Positions 60,701 to 64,000 of a DNA stretch of 64,000 nucleotides are shown here, one piece after another. This DNA comes from Aphelenchoides besseyi (Eukaryota; Nematoda; Chromadorea; Rhabditida; Aphelenchoididae). The first letter of the stretch is position 1; each line of letters opens with the position of its first letter. The translations under genes and the position numbers were made by a program. The stretch covers positions 4,092,001 through 4,156,000 of the forward strand of contig JAMPIQ010000003.1 in the NCBI GenBank assembly GCA_024699855.1. The letters run 5' to 3'. A model generated the notes under the pieces. The model saw nothing but the letters and a program-made list of their open reading frames with translations. It was not told where the DNA came from and searched no databases.

Positions 60701-63700
60701 GACAAGCAACGAGGCAAAGCGCAGAGTCGGCAACCCACAACAACGTTTGTTGGCGCCAAACGAGGAAGAGAAAGGTCGGCGAAGGGATTCGATTTGTTCT
60801 CTTCGCTCAGCACGTACTCTCTTTTTCCCACTGTGAATACACGAGGCTGCGGCGCAAAACGAAGACAACGAGAGGAACAGCGACCGATTGCCATTTTGGC
60901 GTCAATTCGCGCAAAGAGAGAGAGACAGAAAGAGCGCATAGAACACAAAAAATGGGCCTTTCGTCTGCCAAAACACACGCCTCACAACAAAATCCCCACA
61001 TGTCCAGCAGACGCGAAAGTCCGTTTTCGTGTTTTGGCCTTTACATCGACACTTTACATCGTCGTTCTCTTCCTCTTTGTTCCTCCAAATTCGCGTATTT
61101 CATTGTGTTTCAACAACAAAAAACTTTTGGCCAGTAAAGAAATTTTCCGCTACACAAAATGCGCTGCGTAATCTTCTTAATTTGATAGAATGGCGAATGC
61201 CCCGGAGTCATGACGTGGACGAAATAAATTGAATGAACGAGTTGGAAAGACGTTAACGGAAATGAATTTGAAACTCACAATAAACGACTCTTGATTTTTG
61301 TGTGTACCATTTGCGCCTGTTCAATTGATCGAAAAATGACCAAGGCTTCGTTGTTTGTTGCATCGTAAATCACTTCTTGGATACCGTCTGGAGCCACGTT
61401 TCGTAGACGAGAAAACAGAAATTCGTGACTACAAGATCGTGGCAAAGCTCCAATCCACAGTTTTGTCGTGGCTTGTGGTTTGCCCCAATTAACCTGCAAA
61501 CCAAACATTCCCACTAATTGGCAAATGTTCCTTACTTTGCATTTCAACTTTTCGCCTTTTTGTGAACAACAATTCGACTGAAACGTGTGAATCGCGTTGG
61601 CCACACTCTCAATGTCCGTAAACTGAAGAAAAGCAAACGGCGAATGAGAATCACGGTTTTTAATGTCCACTTCTAAACCATCTGCTTATTATTCGTGATC
61701 GATATCCTTTTACCCAAAACTACGCCAAACCTCGAGAATCGTGCTCTTAGCGTATCTTCTTTGATTCGTCGCTCCAGATTCCCAACGTAAAGTGTTCGGT
61801 TGGCGTCTTTGTGACATGGATCGGGTGGAGGCAACGGTGCTTCGGATTGAATCGTCGATACCTGCGCTGAAGCCGTTGGAGCAGCGGAAATAACACCCGC
61901 TGTCGTTGCCAAATAAGCGTTGTGTGCTTCGGTTACAGCGACATGACTGGCCACTCGGGCTTTGAGTCGTTGACCAGCAAGCATTGAGGGTAAGGTTGTG
62001 TGATTGAGATCAGTAAGAAGAATATTGATATCCGAAATGCTAAATTTACACGTGAATTATACAATCGATGGATTGTATCCTACTTTTGCAACAACAATAA
62101 ACATTTTTTCGCATCGCCGACTTGTTCGAAAGAAATATCGATGAGTTTGGATCGTGCGCGCGAAGCAGAAAGTACGTTGTTAATTTGAAATCGAAGAGTT
62201 GCATCACAAGATGCGGACGGCAGGTTGCTTAGCTGAATGCCTTGTAGACCGCCGGTTGAATGACCAGTTGATGAGTTCTCTATGGCGGTTCCATTGGTCG
62301 TGATCTGCCGCTTTGTGTTGATCGTGTTGGCAGATGGATTAAACGGAATTGCGTGAGTGGACTCAGTTTTGTTGTTAACTGGCGTTGGTGACGAGTCAGA
62401 GTCAGATAGTTGAATAACTGGAGGTGTGCTTGCATTCAATGTGCTAAACTCGTGTCATTAATTGTATGAAGAACACGAAGAAGCAAAACAAAGCGGACAA
62501 AAGCGTCTAATTGACATAAAATAGAAACATTTCGCTGAACATAACAATCGGCATGTAATTCGCAAAAGCGAGATCGCGCATTAATTTTGCTTTTGCATTC
62601 GTTGCTTAACGAGAAACGGCTGATCCATCGGATTTTCGTGTAAACGTGAGTTGAAGCACGGAAATTCACTCGATTGTTAGATTGAATTCACGCTGCAATA
62701 AGCAATTAATAGCACGTGGTCTTGTCATGGAAAAAGATAGCTGACAGAAGACTTATGCTGTAATCTTACGCGATGATAAGATTTGGATTACATGGCACAA
62801 AGAAGTCAAGAGCATAGGAATTAATCCCGTTTGACACAACATTGCGAGGGAAGTAAGACGCGAACAGAACGACAAATCTACAAGACATTTCATTCGATCG
62901 TATATGCAACGCACACTAGAGGGTTGAAAGTAACGCTAATCAGTGAATGTAACACTTGCCAATAACCAAACTGTGTGTGGGACGAAGTTTGGGGGGAGCG
63001 ATCGAGAGTGAGCGAAGTCAAGAGTAAGACGAGTGCGCAAAAGAAGAAGAAGGGGAAAGGTCGGAGAATCTTTTGGGGTTTGCGCTCAAAAGTTTGTGAC
63101 CCCGAGCGATGGAGAGCGCGAAATGTGCAGATTGGTCGTCGTCGTGTTGCACAGAATTTTCTTTCGTGTCACAAAAAGAAGATGAGCGCAGAAAAATTTT
63201 CATCCCCGCGCAATCGACCTCAAAAATCGGATGCGTTGAGCCCCGCGCAGTTGACCGCGATTCTTCAGCAGTCCCTTTCAGTTGACGATGAACGCACGGT
63301 CGTGCTTCGATTTCTGTCAGCTCGTGATCACTTCGTTTTTTCCCCATTTTTTCCTATTCAACGGTCAAATTAGTTTCATAACAACAGCCGGTAAGTAATC
63401 AACGCCAATAATCGAGTAGGAAGTGGAAGTTCGATTTCGTAATAAAAACAATTTGAGACGTCGCTTCCTCTTTTTGTTGCTTCTGACCCCCCAAATATGA
63501 TTTGTAATCGACGGGCAGTTGTGCAAATTTACTGGGGACAAAAAAGGTTTTCCGTCTGTTTCCAATCCTCTCCACGAAATTCAACTGCCTCCCAATCGCA
63601 GTCAACCAGCCGAAACCTAAAAAGCAAACGCAATTTCGCCGTTCCCCCTTCTGTTTTGCTTCACGTGGCGAGCGCATCACGTTTCGCAGCTTTTCCATTA

Positions 63701-64000
63701 CAAAAGCAGACGGCGAGCGAACAAAACGCGGAAATGTCAACCAAATCCATCGACTCAGTGAGCCGATGAATTAGCATTAGACAAAAGCAACAGATAGGTG
63801 CCAAAGCGTCGATATTAACGTACCTTTTTGCTTCTTGAAATACCAAATTTAACAGCGACCCTTCAAATCGAAGTTCAGTTGATGTTGCTTTCATGGCGGA
63901 TAGTCGGTCCGTAAAACTAACTACAACCAAACCGTCTTCTTGACGAACCACCTTCTGAACCCGACCGAACGTTGAGAAAAAGATCTTTAACTCATCACTG
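51133..64000 (-). CDS. din-1: SPEN / split ends transcriptional corepressor (C. elegans DIN-1-like), 5' end outside window
   Basis: SPEN-family proteins bind RNA through N-terminal RRMs and recruit corepressors through a C-terminal SPOC domain; in C. elegans DIN-1 partners the nuclear receptor DAF-12. Read from the right: an RRM at 63,823-64,000 (SDELKIFFSTFGRVQKVV...GLVVVSFTDRLSAM); an RRM-like part at 62,080-62,270; RRM NRTLYVGNLERRIKEDTLRA...FAFLQFTDIESVANAIHTF; RRM TTKLWIGALPRSCSHEFLF. Then low-complexity segments: Ser/Arg-rich (about 58,700-59,150), Ser/Pro-rich (57,450-58,670), Lys/Glu/Arg-rich (55,000-57,000), Ser-rich, and Gln-rich. The SPOC domain ends it: MRYPICWQGNLALKSNG, TIRITQRMRLQ, FVAMICFPCGKDAEQV, TFISYLSAKMAAGVV, FPPCEFSNQQLQRLAP. 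The stop is at 51133. The RRM and SPOC order matches one gene; the links across two long introns are inference. Confidence 0.85.
51930..52350 (-). repeat. Glutamine-rich low-complexity tract in the SPEN homologue
   Basis: Dense CAA/CAG codons (minus strand) encode runs such as RQQQEEVQRQQLLQRQNEER and LPTLQQQQQLAQVAQLQAN. It is likely a disordered or coiled-coil interaction region just before the SPOC domain. CAA and CAG are mixed, which argues against recent repeat expansion. Confidence 0.7.
59700..61274 (-). other. Long SPEN region between RRM exons and Ser/Arg-rich exons
   Basis: About 1.6 kb with little certain coding. A minus-strand exon probably starts at 60,201 after CATTAACAG (DYRLCVVDRSVKLMRQQFDL, then EIAKPLGKVPKTPGHGQLSY); I cannot place its donor. 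The rest, including GC-richer DNA at about 60,640-61,060, is intronic and could hold an internal promoter for a short isoform. Confidence 0.4.
62440..63822 (-). other. Long SPEN intron between the first and second RRM exons
   Basis: About 1.4 kb, far above the usual intron size here. It begins with donor GTACGTTAATATC on the minus strand after FQEAKR. It contains a purine-rich and GC-richer section (about 62,980-63,350). No supported exon was found. An alternative promoter or first exon is possible. Confidence 0.45.

Noticed and set aside
1..64000. tRNA, rRNA, CRISPR, transposase or viral genes
   Set aside because: Scanning by eye found no tRNA arm motifs in context, no repeat-spacer arrays, and no transposase, reverse transcriptase or capsid motifs.

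Overview
This is a eukaryotic window from a compact invertebrate animal genome. Nearly all genes are split by introns of about 38-55 nt with GT donors and T-rich acceptors ending TTTCAG or TTTTAG. Many start codons lie a few bases after such an acceptor with no upstream exon, the pattern left by spliced-leader trans-splicing. A nematode fits best. An appendicularian tunicate, which shares tiny introns, operons and odd splice sites, cannot be excluded from sequence alone. I saw no prokaryotic features, CRISPR arrays, tRNA or rRNA genes.

Layout. 1-656: 3' end of an unrecognised plus-strand gene. 1265-15142: five minus-strand genes spaced like an operon, read right to left: LRRC57 homologue, a MYST histone acetyltransferase with paired PHD fingers and an AT-hook, an FBXW9-like F-box/WD40 protein, condensin-II HEAT subunit NCAPD3 (hcp-6), and a second FBXW9-like gene. 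15481-26369: plus-strand CCT3 (TRiC gamma) and the large autophagy tether EPG5. 26860-34583: unrecognised genes and gene-poor DNA with short repeats. 35106-38114: nucleoporin NUP85 (minus). 38343-38592: a small secreted peptide with a TATA box. 39502-39779: a small protein with a SUMO-interacting motif. 40175-50602: a plus-strand series of RRP9 (U3 snoRNP WD40 protein), class I Rab11-FIP, GPANK1, TMCO4 and a divergent GSK3-like kinase. 51133 to the right edge: one very large minus-strand SPEN/split ends gene (C. elegans din-1), with RRMs at the right and the SPOC domain at the left, cut at its 5' end by the window.

Most genes are housekeeping: chromatin, chromosome structure, nuclear pore, protein folding, ribosome biogenesis, autophagy and membrane traffic. 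I found no convincing new multi-gene system. The most useful oddities are four splice junctions in conserved genes where homology forces a non-canonical site or a one-base defect (RRP9, TMCO4, the GSK3-like kinase, SPEN), a possible H/ACA snoRNA in an RRP9 intron, an imperfect 30-nt direct repeat flanking an orphan gene, and the operon-like clusters. Gene spans run from start codon to stop codon and include introns. Exon structures were inferred by eye from splice signals, reading frame and remembered family features.
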